DNA from: Pseudoalteromonas umbrosa
GTDB taxonomy: Bacteria; Pseudomonadota; Gammaproteobacteria; Enterobacterales; Alteromonadaceae
Direction: 5' to 3'
Assembly: GCF_030125375.1 (NCBI RefSeq)
Contig: NZ_JASJUU010000004.1
Location: forward strand, 186,001 to 250,000
Length of the DNA: 64,000 bases
Notes under the pieces: generated by a model
Database searches by the model: none
Told to the model about the DNA's origin: nothing
The model's input: the letters and a program-made list of their open reading frames with translations, nothing else
Part shown: positions 35,101 to 43,582 of the stretch, piece by piece
Layout of the letters: each line of letters opens with the position of its first letter
Position numbering within the stretch: the stretch's first letter is position 1
Program-made: the position numbers and the translations under genes

Positions 35101-37687
35101 TTTGGCCATGCAAGGCGCTAATGCAGGTACATGGGAATGGGATTGCCAAAGTGATTTACTCGTTACCAATGGTATTTGGTCGACCATGCTGGGGTATCAA
35201 GAAGGGGAGCTTGAGCTGCGCTATGGTAATACCATCAACCGTTGGCGGGAGCTTATTCACCCAGATGATGTGGCATTGGTAGAAAGTGCACTTCAGGCGC
35301 ATCTTAGCAAGAGTACAGATACTTACCGCTGTGAATTGCGCATGAAAACTGCCAGTGGAGAGTGGAAATGGATTTTGAGCATGGGACAAAGTGTGTTTGT
35401 GAATCAAGATAACAGGCGCAAAGAAATGTTCGGTATTCATATGGACATTTCTGACTCTAAAGGGCTAGAGGAGGCGTTGAAGCAAGCCAAAGAACGCGCA
35501 GAAAGTGCCACCCAAGCGAAGTCAGATTTTCTGTCGAATATGTCTCATGAAATACGTACACCAATGAATGCCATCATTGGTATGAGTTATTTGGCATTAG
35601 AAACAGATCTTAATTTTAAGCAACGAAATTATGTGGAAAAAATCCACCGTAGTGCAGAGTCTTTACTTGGCATAATCAATGATATTTTAGACTTTTCTAA
35701 GATTGAAGCCGGAAAGCTCGATATCGAACAGGTAGAGTTTTCGATAGAAGAGACCTTGCGCAGCTGTTTAGATTTAATTGCATTGAAAGCAAAAGAGAAA
35801 GGTTTGGAGTTATGTGCGCATATTGACCCCAAAGTACCCAGTAAGTTAATTGGCGATCCACTGCGTTTGTCGCAAATACTGCTTAATCTTGGCAGTAATG
35901 CGGTGAAGTTCACCGAGCAAGGTGGCGAAGTGCTGGTGGATGTGCGTGTGGAGCAGCAACTTGCAGGGGAGTTAACCTTAAAGTTTGCTGTGGTTGACTC
36001 GGGTATTGGCATGACACAAGAGCAGCAAGCGAAATTATTCAGCTCTTTCTCTCAAGCCGATACGTCGACGACGAGAAAATATGGTGGTACAGGACTTGGG
36101 CTAGCCATTTGTAAAAAGCTAGTGGAGTTAATGCAAGGTGAGATCCATTGTCAAAGTGCGCAGGGAGTGGGTAGTACTTTTAGTTTCACACTGGTACTTG
36201 ATGATGCGCTATGTGAACCTGTAGCGCTAGAGAAGTTACCAGCGACAGAGGCGCTGATCATTGATGATAACTTCAGTTCAAGCCGTTATCTAGGCTCTTG
36301 CTTGTCCCGCTTTGAAATTGAATCACGCAGTGTATCGTCTGCTGACATTACAGACTTTGGTGACTTATTACTGCCTGTAGATATGGTGTTCATTGATATG
36401 CGTGTTGAACAGGCTCATGGATATCTTCAACATGTGCAGCAGGCCAAGCCTGCAATTCCTTGTATTTTAATGCCCCTGTATGAGGCGCAAAATGTTGACG
36501 CTTGCTTGAAGCATATTGAGCGAGGGAGCTATTTACTCAAACCATTTTTAGCAGATGATGTCTATAGTTCGATGCAGCGAGCGTTTGGGTTTAGCGAAGA
36601 GTCTGCTGAGCACAATCACGAGCATGATGAGCAAGCACATCAGTTGGCTGGTGCTCGATTGTTATTGGTAGAAGATAATGATTTAAATCAAGAGCTAGCA
36701 GTAACCTTATTAACAAGCAAAGGTATCGAAGTTGAAGTGGCGGAGCATGGGCAGCAAGCATTGGATATGTTGGAGAAAAGCACATTCGACGGTGTATTGA
36801 TGGATTGTCAGATGCCAGTGATGGATGGGTATACAGCGACGCGCAAAATACGTGAGCAAAGTCAGTTTGAGTCTTTGCCGGTAATTGCAATGACCGCCAG
36901 TGTTATGATGGATAATCAAGATGCAGCACTTGCTTGCGGCATGAATGACATTATAAGTAAACCGCTTAATATCGAAAAAATGTTTGCAACTTTGCGAAAG
37001 TGGATTTCAGTTTCCAAGCCATCTAAAATCGATACAGAACAGCCTCAAATAGCGAAGGATGATACGGGTTATCCCGATATTGAAGGCATCGACACAGATA
37101 TTGCTAAGTCTATATCACAAGGCGATTCAGCCTTGTTTAAACGCTTACTTAAGCGTTTTGTTGATCGTCAGCAACACTTTCATTCACACTTTGAAGAGGC
37201 ATTGGAGCAACAATATATAGATCCGGATGCGCCGATGCGTTGTGCTCATACGTTAAAAGGGACTGCTGGCAATATCGGGGCGACGCAAGTGCAGGCGGTT
37301 GCTGGTGAATTAGAGCAAGTGTGTGCTGATAAGCAGCCACATGCATCTGCATTGAACCAAGTCCATGAAAAACTAGAACCCTTAATTTTTGCGATTCAGC
37401 AGATTTTAAATAACCAGCCCAATGAAGTTAAAGAAATTCCGCCACAATCGAGTGCTTTAACAGAGCAGCAAGTCGCAAAGATGTTGGCTCAACTGACGGT
37501 GTTGCTTGAAGATTATGATACCGATGCCATTGATTTGGTTAGTGAGCTATTACCCGTGTATGAAGGTACAAAATTTGTCAATACATTTCAGCAGTTGGTG
37601 AGCTTAATTGATGATTATGACTTTGATGCAGCTAAGGCGCTCTTGTATAAGATCCAACCTGAGCTAACTGTATCCGAGCAAGCATAA
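32153..37687 (+). CDS. Giant hybrid sensor histidine kinase with two-component propeller sensor
   Basis: The 1844-residue protein has these domains in order: signal peptide; a periplasmic beta-propeller of Reg_prop-type blades (about 25-685, e.g. GFMWFGSADGVKRYDG, GTLWVGTNGGGLNRL); a Y_Y_Y domain (about 690-757, YRELPPGEYRFRVQGSNNHG); one membrane helix (770-792); GAF (about 815-970); PAS (about 980-1105); HisKA with His1132 (FLSNMSHEIRTPMNAI); HATPase (about 1240-1350, GGTGLGLAICKKL); a divergent receiver (ALIIDDN, MVFIDMR, LLKPF); a canonical receiver with Asp1551 (LMDCQMPVMDG); and an Hpt domain with His1699 (AHTLKGTAGN). Such propeller sensors in Bacteroides bind polysaccharide fragments. 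Nearby amylase and LamG proteins make a carbohydrate signal plausible. AAGGAG precedes the ATG. Confidence 0.93.
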   Translation: MRLWRLCFVLLVLCVFAGSARGTTEVKVEAISAYNGLANPQIYAVSKDPQGFMWFGSADGVKRYDGYQFVSFNHNPNDENSLSANSVGALLFDKQGQLWAGTWGGGLNLFNRDKQQFTHFKHDEANPNSLGANKVQTLFESRDGTLWVGTNGGGLNRLKKDQQSFERFVMQQDNPYSLGSDRVWSISEGNKGGIWVGTSNGLYRLDRDTGQFQGFGVAPNSLDHAEVRQVSVDNLGRVWVATRTSFGLFNPETAEYRIYNIPSGALPSVTRLHHFNEDILLATFAGVYRFSPRENQFVPVIENGELTLLQNRDVRQILIDDSGLLWAATRYSGVQKVFPNPPAFISWQNFLSEQLLSGLFNQVLTIEQAKAGGVWLGTGRGLVHFDGQSQFTPFADEKTLRGNYRLRVHSMARDLNGQLFAATSFGVYRVDEDNKSLSIVPLSWLEDSRRSVEHISFDKQGSMWLVLSGRSGLTKLDAGNNAIVHFLEGQDLEFTFHDSEGYVWAGSDGEGVFRINPITSNFEQYTAHGEQVGPNGNYVSHVMQQGDYIWLATNLGITRFDIATKQFKQYDNTASQVNFAVQSIAQDKEGFLWFASASGVFKFDPVYGIFHQFTTNDGLINHHFLARSFIVSDEQILFGSIDGITGFNPKDVKVNTSAPPVAFTQAFVDGNPIEIDSGEIRLGHQDKNLSIHFAALDFQATDDNRYRTWLVGYSDQWSDITPDHIVNYRELPPGEYRFRVQGSNNHGVWNQVGIELKVISVPAWYQTLWFQISMPVIVVIALLLGFWLRVRQLRENSIELERKIAKRTRDIVVLGEVGKEVAATYDMHVISETIYTHLSDILHCEFFAVGVFYSEKNYIDYIYAMQQGELYEALESHTKVVSSADVYCVSSGQEFYAASDESWQKVGLKACNNLYGEQTKSVFCAPLIVDGKVIGVFTVQSNKPRAYKEVHLNVLRSVANHIAVALANSLSYSELKEAEQRLDLAMQGANAGTWEWDCQSDLLVTNGIWSTMLGYQEGELELRYGNTINRWRELIHPDDVALVESALQAHLSKSTDTYRCELRMKTASGEWKWILSMGQSVFVNQDNRRKEMFGIHMDISDSKGLEEALKQAKERAESATQAKSDFLSNMSHEIRTPMNAIIGMSYLALETDLNFKQRNYVEKIHRSAESLLGIINDILDFSKIEAGKLDIEQVEFSIEETLRSCLDLIALKAKEKGLELCAHIDPKVPSKLIGDPLRLSQILLNLGSNAVKFTEQGGEVLVDVRVEQQLAGELTLKFAVVDSGIGMTQEQQAKLFSSFSQADTSTTRKYGGTGLGLAICKKLVELMQGEIHCQSAQGVGSTFSFTLVLDDALCEPVALEKLPATEALIIDDNFSSSRYLGSCLSRFEIESRSVSSADITDFGDLLLPVDMVFIDMRVEQAHGYLQHVQQAKPAIPCILMPLYEAQNVDACLKHIERGSYLLKPFLADDVYSSMQRAFGFSEESAEHNHEHDEQAHQLAGARLLLVEDNDLNQELAVTLLTSKGIEVEVAEHGQQALDMLEKSTFDGVLMDCQMPVMDGYTATRKIREQSQFESLPVIAMTASVMMDNQDAALACGMNDIISKPLNIEKMFATLRKWISVSKPSKIDTEQPQIAKDDTGYPDIEGIDTDIAKSISQGDSALFKRLLKRFVDRQQHFHSHFEEALEQQYIDPDAPMRCAHTLKGTAGNIGATQVQAVAGELEQVCADKQPHASALNQVHEKLEPLIFAIQQILNNQPNEVKEIPPQSSALTEQQVAKMLAQLTVLLEDYDTDAIDLVSELLPVYEGTKFVNTFQQLVSLIDDYDFDAAKALLYKIQPELTVSEQA

Positions 37688-37764
37688 GGTTAACTTGAAT
37701 GATTTGTCGCTAAATTGGAAAGCTATGCGCACTGTGATGTCAAACTTACTGATATTAAGTAGGA

Positions 37765-38220
37765 AAATGCTGGGCGTACTGGTCAGGTATGTTGGCAAGG
37801 ATTGACGAGTTGTACGCCCAGCTAAAAGCTCGTTTAAATTGTAATTAATTCATCTTGGTTAAAAATGCTGGGCGTACTGGTCAAGGTATGTTGGCAAGGA
37901 TTGACGAGTTGTACGCCCAGCTAAAAGCTCGTTTGAATTGTCATTAATTCGTCTTGGTTAAAAATACTGGGCGTACTGGTCAAGGTATGTTGGCAAGGAT
38001 TGACGAGGTGTGCGCCCAGCTAAAAGCTCGTTTAAATTGTAATTAATTCATCTTGGTTAAAAATGCTGGGCGTACTGGTCAAGGTATGTTGGCAAGGATT
38101 GACGATGTGTACGCCCAGCTAAAAAAGTGCGTTTAAATTGTATTTGCTTCATCTCTATTAAAAATACTGAGTGTGCCAGTCAAGGTTATAGGCAAAGCTT
38201 GGCACAGCGGCACACTCAGC
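37765..38220. repeat. Tandem array of five ~99-bp hairpin units
   Basis: Units are spaced 98-102 bp. Stem arms, left/right: unit 1 37769-37779/37812-37822, unit 2 37867-37877/37911-37921, unit 3 37966-37976/about 38010-38020, unit 4 38065-38075/about 38109-38119, unit 5 38167-38177/38209-38219. Units 1-4 use CTGGGCGTAC with GTACGCCCAG; an inner GTCAA/TTGAC pair encloses a loop with GGTATGTTGGC. Unit 5 has CTGAGTGTGCC with GGCACACTCAG: several stem positions differ from units 1-4, yet every pair is kept. The linkers (GCTCGTTTAAATTG, CATCTTGGTTAAAA) are also conserved. On the minus strand each stem is followed by ATTTTT (unit 1: ATTTTCC). The array fills the gap between two convergent genes. 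Confidence 0.95.
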
Positions 38221-38245
38221 GAGACGATTTGGTTTTAATCACGCA

Positions 38246-39481
38246 TTAGTGAGCCTGTTGATATGCTGATTGAGTAACATAGTGGTGGTTATTCAATTCG
38301 TGGCGTATTACGGCGTCATTTAAATAAGAAAAGGTCTTTGGCCTTCCTGCTGAATCTAATGTACCATCGTTTTCTATACTGTTTTCAATGATTAAGTGCG
38401 CTGAATTAGTGTTTACGGCATATAACTTCAATGCATAGCTGCCTGGATGAACGATTAAATTTCCTTTATAAGCATGTGGTAAGCCATTGCTGATCGTACT
38501 ATCTTGTTGTGCAGCATTGCGTGCAAATATGCCATTTTCACCAGCATAGATAATATGATTATTGAGCACTTTAATCCCATCTCCATCTATCATCATACCG
38601 TTGCCACCACTGCGATAAATTAAGTTATTTCTCACTTCAACACCATCACCACCAACTTGAATGCCGGTGTTTTGCCAGTGTGGATCAAATGGACTGACCC
38701 CAGTGCGGTATATGGTGTTATTAGTGATAAATGCGTTGCCTTGTACTGAGTTAAGCTGTATGCCATCGGCAGCGATATTCTCAAGTTTATTATCAAAAAT
38801 ATGTACATCTTGAATTTTGTGTGGGTAGACTGTAGTCAGTGCATTGTCACATACTAGATTACGGGATTTACCCGTATACCCGATGTACATACCTTCGCCG
38901 CTTTCGGTGTTGTGAATGTAGTTACTATGGATACGAAGGCCTGTCATCGTAAAATTCTCAGCCCATGTGTTGGCATCGCAAGTCGGGTCTGTTTTGATTA
39001 ACATGCCAGCAAAACGAGCGCGATAAACTTCGAGGTGGTCGATTTCTATTTGCTCGCTCAATGCGCCAATCCCCAGTGTACCGCCAAGTCTCAACCCATA
39101 CTCTGACTCACCCTCTATTGGGGTTGAGGTAACCCTTAGCCACTGGCTATTTTCAATCGCGATGCTGTATTCATAGGGAGCAAACGTAACGACACCATTT
39201 TGGTTACGTATTGTGATAGGTGCTGATGCCGTTCCTTGCATATTACGCACTCTCAGTGGTCCACGTGTACCGGCTTCTAAACATACGGTATCCCCAGCGT
39301 TGATTGCCATACTTTGTCCATCAATCAGGTGTTGTGCGCTGCGAATGTAATGATCGCAGTGTAAATTATTTGTTTGAGCTGTATGGTTCATTTGTTTGAT
39401 AGCACTTGCAAAACTGGGTGTTGCTATGAGTATATTTATTAACAGCATGGTTGTGTGAGTAGGTTTTTTTGTATTCGTCAT
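38246..39481 (-). CDS. Secreted right-handed parallel beta-helix protein
   Basis: The start at 39481 (MTNTKKPTHTTMLLINIL) is chosen for GGAG seven bases upstream; an ATG at 39499 extends the frame by six codons. The 411-residue product has a signal peptide and then successive beta-helix rungs with Asn/Gly turns, e.g. VHIFDNKLENIAADGIQLNS, AFITNNTIYRTG, VEVRNNLIYRSGGNGMMID and IKVLNNHIIYAGENGIFARN. This fold is shared by pectate lyases, alginate epimerases and polysaccharide-depolymerising enzymes (PbH1 repeats). Catalytic residues could not be assigned. It is divergent from a membrane regulator with a LamG domain, which may control it. Confidence 0.83.
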   Translation of the reverse strand: MTNTKKPTHTTMLLINILIATPSFASAIKQMNHTAQTNNLHCDHYIRSAQHLIDGQSMAINAGDTVCLEAGTRGPLRVRNMQGTASAPITIRNQNGVVTFAPYEYSIAIENSQWLRVTSTPIEGESEYGLRLGGTLGIGALSEQIEIDHLEVYRARFAGMLIKTDPTCDANTWAENFTMTGLRIHSNYIHNTESGEGMYIGYTGKSRNLVCDNALTTVYPHKIQDVHIFDNKLENIAADGIQLNSVQGNAFITNNTIYRTGVSPFDPHWQNTGIQVGGDGVEVRNNLIYRSGGNGMMIDGDGIKVLNNHIIYAGENGIFARNAAQQDSTISNGLPHAYKGNLIVHPGSYALKLYAVNTNSAHLIIENSIENDGTLDSAGRPKTFSYLNDAVIRHELNNHHYVTQSAYQQAH

Positions 39482-39643
39482 TGGACACTCCATTATCAAA
39501 TGTTTGAATTTATTGTTGATTCAAAGTGAATAAGAAATTGCGTTTATATTGGTAACAAGATGCAGAAAACACTAGAAAAACAGGGTAAATAAAGAGTAAA
39601 ATTACTTTTACCGGAATTGGGTAAGTGTTAGTTATTGATATAT

Positions 39644-40765
39644 ATGGATAAATTTTTTATGGATGAAAAAAATCTTAGTTTAGAAAAATGTAAAGGTTTG
39701 TGGATAGGTGATGTTTATGCCGATTTAAACACTAAATCGTTACACAAAGAAAACTCGATCCAGCCACTATCTGAGCTGTCTTTCTCACTGCTTTTGACTT
39801 TGGTTGAGCATCAAAGTAGACCTTTACCTGCTGAACAGCTACAGAATATGGTGTGGCAAGGTGTTGTCACAGGCAATGAAAATGTAAAACAGCGAATAAG
39901 TATTTTACGAAAAGCGTTTTCTGCACTTGATGAGTTAGAACACATAAAAAATATTCGAGGTAAAGGATATTTGCTCGTACAGCCAGTAAAGTTAGATTAC
40001 GCAAATAAGAGTGTCAATATTTGGCCATTTGCAGTGATAGGTGTCATTTTTACCATCCTCATTATTGCTGGACTGATTTGGCACACTACTTCAACATCTA
40101 AAGTGCTTAAAAGTGAGCAATATCAATTGTCCGTAGAAACGGGTGACAGCATAAGACTTGCGAATAAAAAATCAAATTTAGCTTTTTGTTTAGATGGTTT
40201 TGACGACTATGTAGAAGTTTTTGATTCTGAATTAGATGTAAGTACAGGAGACTTTTCGTTGTCGACTTGGGTTAAAACCTCTTCGCAAGGTCAGCATATC
40301 ATTGTGGATAAACGCTATGAAGACCAAGTATCTGATGTCCAAGGGTATGCTTTTTATATTGATGATGGATACTTGGCGCTTCAACTCGCCGATGGTGATG
40401 GCAGCTGGTATTGTCAGGAGCCAGACTCTTCGTGTACTTTTTACGATTCTAAAGCATTCGTCTCTGATGGTCAGTGGCACCATGTTGCTGTGAGTATAGA
40501 TAGAGACCGTAGTAAAGGGCTGCGTTTTTATCTCAATGGACAGCTCAATAGCGCTTTTGACCCAACTGGTCGCCAAGGCTCTTTAAGTAATGAAAAGCCG
40601 CTGCGGATTGGCAGTCGTTCATCGTTTAAAACAGGGCTGTTTAATGGTGCAATAGGCGAAATACAGCTTTACCATCGGGTTTTGACTCCATCAGAGATTC
40701 GCCAGCAGTATAACAAGGGTAATTCTCGTAACTGCAGTGGCTCAGGCAGTAAAGGCGGTATTTAG
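39644..40765 (+). CDS. ToxR/CadC-type membrane transcription regulator with LamG-like sensor domain
   Basis: Domain order: cytoplasmic OmpR/ToxR winged helix (ELSFSLLLTLVEHQSRPLPA, VKQRISILRKAFSALDE, IKNIRGKGYLLVQP; about residues 20-115), a single membrane helix (IWPFAVIGVIFTILIIAGLI), and an extracytoplasmic LamG/concanavalin-type jelly-roll (about 180-365; FCLDGFDDYVEVFDSELDVS, FSLSTWVKTSSQGQHIIVDK, GQWHHVAVSIDR, GAIGEIQLYHRVLTPSEI). The wing and RGKGYLL signature are clear. LamG-like domains often bind glycans or proteins, so direct sensing of a polysaccharide fragment is a reasonable inference. The start is uncertain: TTG 39635, ATG 39644 or ATG 39659 are all possible, none with a strong ribosome-binding site. 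It is divergent from the beta-helix gene, its likely target. Confidence 0.87.
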   Translation: MDKFFMDEKNLSLEKCKGLWIGDVYADLNTKSLHKENSIQPLSELSFSLLLTLVEHQSRPLPAEQLQNMVWQGVVTGNENVKQRISILRKAFSALDELEHIKNIRGKGYLLVQPVKLDYANKSVNIWPFAVIGVIFTILIIAGLIWHTTSTSKVLKSEQYQLSVETGDSIRLANKKSNLAFCLDGFDDYVEVFDSELDVSTGDFSLSTWVKTSSQGQHIIVDKRYEDQVSDVQGYAFYIDDGYLALQLADGDGSWYCQEPDSSCTFYDSKAFVSDGQWHHVAVSIDRDRSKGLRFYLNGQLNSAFDPTGRQGSLSNEKPLRIGSRSSFKTGLFNGAIGEIQLYHRVLTPSEIRQQYNKGNSRNCSGSGSKGGI

Positions 40766-40841
40766 CGAGCGTTTAAAGTTAACGGCTTTCACTTAGGAAA
40801 GCTGTTCACTCGTTCAGAGTTTGTAATCCCCAACGAACGTG

Positions 40842-41411
40842 TTATTTGGACTTTTTACGCTCTTCTAAAATAAGGTTAATCATTTCGGTTCGGATCTCAG
40901 CTTCTTGGGTTTCAAGATCATTCAGTTGCTGCTCTAGTATTTCAATCAAGTCTTCTTCTTGTGTGTTCTTGTAAGCTTTGCTGCCTATATGCTCTGGCGC
41001 TTCACTGCTTTTAGGTGTATCGGGCGCTGAGTCAGCAGTGGAGGCATGTATAGTTAAAGTTCGTTGCAACGGCGGCTTTTTTAACTCGTTGATTTCTTTT
41101 TGCAGATTGCGGATTTTTTCTTGTACAAGCTCCACAACTTTTTCAAGATTTTCATATTGCTCTTTGAAAACAGGGTTGCGCCTTTTATAGGCCGCAGCTT
41201 CTTTGTCTAGCTCCTTACTAACGAGAGGTTGCTTTTCCTCATCGTCTTTTTCGTCTTTTCGATACGCTGATTTTTCACGTGGTGTGGGCTTTAGGACATT
41301 TTCAGGTAGTTCGCTGGTTCTTTTATGACTCGGAACATAGGGCTGTGATGCTCTTTTTTCAATAACTTTAGGTTCAGTAATATGGGTGTGATGTAGGATT
41401 TTAGATAACAT
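40842..41411 (-). CDS. Charged coiled-coil protein of unknown function
   Basis: A 189-residue, very hydrophilic protein without signal peptide or membrane segment. The N-terminal half is Lys/Glu-rich and probably disordered. Two heptad-rich segments follow: YENLEKVVELVQEKIRNLQK and a C-terminal region with EILEQQLNDLETQEAEIRTE. The linker between them has many Ser/Pro. AAGGA lies before the ATG. Its resemblance to flexible scaffolding or injected-effector-like proteins is superficial. No family was recognised. It is convergent with the LamG regulator gene and upstream (same strand) of nothing obvious. Confidence 0.65.
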   Translation of the reverse strand: MLSKILHHTHITEPKVIEKRASQPYVPSHKRTSELPENVLKPTPREKSAYRKDEKDDEEKQPLVSKELDKEAAAYKRRNPVFKEQYENLEKVVELVQEKIRNLQKEINELKKPPLQRTLTIHASTADSAPDTPKSSEAPEHIGSKAYKNTQEEDLIEILEQQLNDLETQEAEIRTEMINLILEERKKSK

Positions 41412-41496
41412 GATGATTCCTTATCTGTGTGTTATGTACCTCTAGTATGTATCGGCTGACTATCCTTTTTATAAAGTTGCATAAGTTGATATTCCT

Positions 41497-41527
41497 AAAA
41501 AAAATTGCCGGATATTTCCGGCAATTT
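41497..41527 (-). terminator. Strong intrinsic terminator of S9 peptidase 2
   Basis: AAATTGCCGGA (41502-41512) pairs exactly with TCCGGCAATTT (41517-41527) around a 4-nt loop. On the minus strand the stem runs into eight T (41497-41504). Confidence 0.92.
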
Positions 41528-41542
41528 ATGTTTTAAGCTATT

Positions 41543-43582
41543 TTATTTTTTATACATCTCAAACCAAGCAAGGGTGTGCTCAATTTTTGAAATCATGCGT
41601 GATGGTCGACCTGCAATACCGTGCGGCGCGCCAGGCACGCGAATCAGCACAGTGTCTACTTTGCGCAGTTTTAATGCTTGGTAGAACTGCTCTGATTCGG
41701 ACATCGGAGTACGTCGGTCTAATTCACCTGTCATGATCAACGATGGCGTAGTGACATTACCTACCAGAGATAGCGGTGAACGCTGCCAATAATGTGCAAG
41801 GTTTTCCCAAGGTAGGCCTGGAAATTGATTGCGGATTTGGCCAAGGTAGCTGTCTGCTGTCAGTACTTTACTGATCCAGTTAATTACTGGCTTTGTGATT
41901 GCCGCTGCGTTGAATCTGTCTGTTAGACCAACCGCATAGGCTGTTGCAATACCGCCCGCAGAGCCACCTGCGATGAACAAGTTGTTTTCATCGATAAAGC
42001 CTTTTTCGATAAGGGCATCAACAGCCGAGTTATGATCCGCAAAGTCTTCTTTAGAGCTATATTTGCCGTCCAGTAACAAGGCGAAGCGCTCGCCATAGCT
42101 GGTTGAGCCACGATAGTTGACGTAAACGACAACGTAACCTTCGGCTGCATAACGTTGTAACTCAGCACTAAAGTGAGGGCCATACGCTAGATGTGGGCCG
42201 CCATGAATTTCTACTAATAGCGGGTATTTTTTTGATTTGTCAAAGTTAGGTGGTGTGATATACCAACCTTGGATCTGCTCACCATCGAACTCTGATTTGT
42301 AATTTAGTTCATGTACTTCACCTAATGTGCGGTGGGCTAATAGATCTTGGTTTAACTGTGTTAGTGTTGTTGTTTTTCCTTTTCGCCAGTAAGCCACATC
42401 TGCCGGCGCTTGACTGTTGCCTTGGGTATAAGCCAATGTCCCATTGTTAGCCATGGTAAAGCTGCCGCTGACGTAGGGGCGACCTAGTGTTGTACCAGAT
42501 ACATCATCTACCAGCTGCTTAACTTTGCCTCGTGAAGACACTTTTGCTAGTACGCGCTTACCTAGGTCATCATATTGAATAACAAAGTCACCTTTGCCAG
42601 CCCAGCGGTAATCCGCAACGGAGCGATCTAAGCCCTCAGTCAGTGACTTAAGCTTTTTATCTTTGATTGACAGTAAGGTTAATTGGTTATTTACGTAAGG
42701 CACTGGCGCATTGCCGCGACTAATAAATGCTAATTTATCGCCTTTAGCAGAGAAGGTTGGGCTGTATTCAGCTCCCGGCAAATCTGTTAGCTGCGTTAGT
42801 GTCTGGCTCTCTAGATTAACCTTGTACAAATCTGATTCTGTAGTTCGGTATTCCCATTCAGGATGTTGATCTGATGAGAAAACAATGTTTTGGTTATTTG
42901 GACTCCAAGCCAAAGGCCCACGGTGTTGAAAGTCCCCTTTAGTAAGCTGTCTTGGTGTACCGCCGTTAGCTGGTAAGACAAATACATGTTTGAAAGCTGG
43001 TTCAAGATAACCTCGTCCATCAGCTTGGTATCTGGCTTTTTCGAAAATTTTAACCGGCTCAGACCACTGGGCACCCTTTGGCTTGCTTGGTAATTTAACT
43101 GATTTTGCAAACTTAGATTTACCTTGGGGTACATTCATGGTGAACGCAATTTGTTCCCCGTCAGGTGACCACGTTATATCACCAATGGCTTTGGGTAGCT
43201 GAGTGAGTACAGCTTGTTTATCTTGCTCTATCCAATACACATGTAATTGGCGAGAGCCGCTACTATTACTGGTAAATGCTATTTTACTGCTATCAGGAGA
43301 CCAACGAGCTTGGCTGTAGCTATATTGATCAGCAAAGAGTGGATAGTGACTCTTTTTCGCTATGTCATATAACCATAAAGTACGTTTTGGCACATCACGC
43401 ATGATGTCATAGCTGCTGCGTTCATAAACAATTTTTTTGCCATCTGGGCTGATCTGTGTGCTGGCTGCATATTCAAGGGCAAAAATATCATCAGACTTAA
43501 ATGTTGTAGTGCTTGCTGAGCTGTCTGTTGCTGCTAAGGCAAGCATCACGCCGCTGAGGGCGAGAGAAGTGATTGGCTTCAT
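41543..43582 (-). CDS. Secreted S9-family (prolyl oligopeptidase-like) peptidase, paralogue 2
   Basis: This 679-residue paralogue of the 8064-10121 peptidase has a signal peptide (SLALSGVMLALAATDSSAS), propeller blades (RWSPDSSKIAFTSNSSGS, TWSPDGEQIAFTM, AWSPNNQNIVFSS) and the hydrolase triad Ser541 (IAGGSAGGIA), Asp622 (TGELDRRTP) and His654 (GAPHGIAGRP). The two proteins share whole blocks, such as LTADSY or LTADAY, HSPLSLVGNV or RSPLSLVGNV, and ESEQFYQALKLR or ETEQYYQALQLR. The genes are 31 kb apart and in opposite orientation. Like its paralogue, it is head-to-head with a small GG-leader peptide gene (43978). A terminator with eight T follows it. Confidence 0.92.
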   Translation of the reverse strand: MKPITSLALSGVMLALAATDSSASTTTFKSDDIFALEYAASTQISPDGKKIVYERSSYDIMRDVPKRTLWLYDIAKKSHYPLFADQYSYSQARWSPDSSKIAFTSNSSGSRQLHVYWIEQDKQAVLTQLPKAIGDITWSPDGEQIAFTMNVPQGKSKFAKSVKLPSKPKGAQWSEPVKIFEKARYQADGRGYLEPAFKHVFVLPANGGTPRQLTKGDFQHRGPLAWSPNNQNIVFSSDQHPEWEYRTTESDLYKVNLESQTLTQLTDLPGAEYSPTFSAKGDKLAFISRGNAPVPYVNNQLTLLSIKDKKLKSLTEGLDRSVADYRWAGKGDFVIQYDDLGKRVLAKVSSRGKVKQLVDDVSGTTLGRPYVSGSFTMANNGTLAYTQGNSQAPADVAYWRKGKTTTLTQLNQDLLAHRTLGEVHELNYKSEFDGEQIQGWYITPPNFDKSKKYPLLVEIHGGPHLAYGPHFSAELQRYAAEGYVVVYVNYRGSTSYGERFALLLDGKYSSKEDFADHNSAVDALIEKGFIDENNLFIAGGSAGGIATAYAVGLTDRFNAAAITKPVINWISKVLTADSYLGQIRNQFPGLPWENLAHYWQRSPLSLVGNVTTPSLIMTGELDRRTPMSESEQFYQALKLRKVDTVLIRVPGAPHGIAGRPSRMISKIEHTLAWFEMYKK

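Noticed and set aside
36591..36890. Open frames antisense to the giant sensor kinase (and similar antisense frames elsewhere)
   Set aside because: They are shadows of the coding strand, without ribosome-binding sites or protein-like composition.
37765..38220. CRISPR array
   Set aside because: The units are nearly identical throughout, with no short repeat/unique spacer alternation and no cas genes.
37765..38220. Integron attC sites
   Set aside because: The RYYYAAC/GTTRRRY core sites, cassette ORFs and an integrase are absent.
37765..38220. CsrB/CsrC-type CsrA-sequestering RNA
   Set aside because: A GGA-bearing loop occurs in units 1-4 but not in unit 5, and unit length is much greater than CsrB hairpins. 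Kept only as a remote possibility.
39635..39643. TTG as the start of the LamG regulator
   Set aside because: Not excluded, but ATG codons at 39644 and 39659 are in frame and no strong ribosome-binding site favours the TTG.
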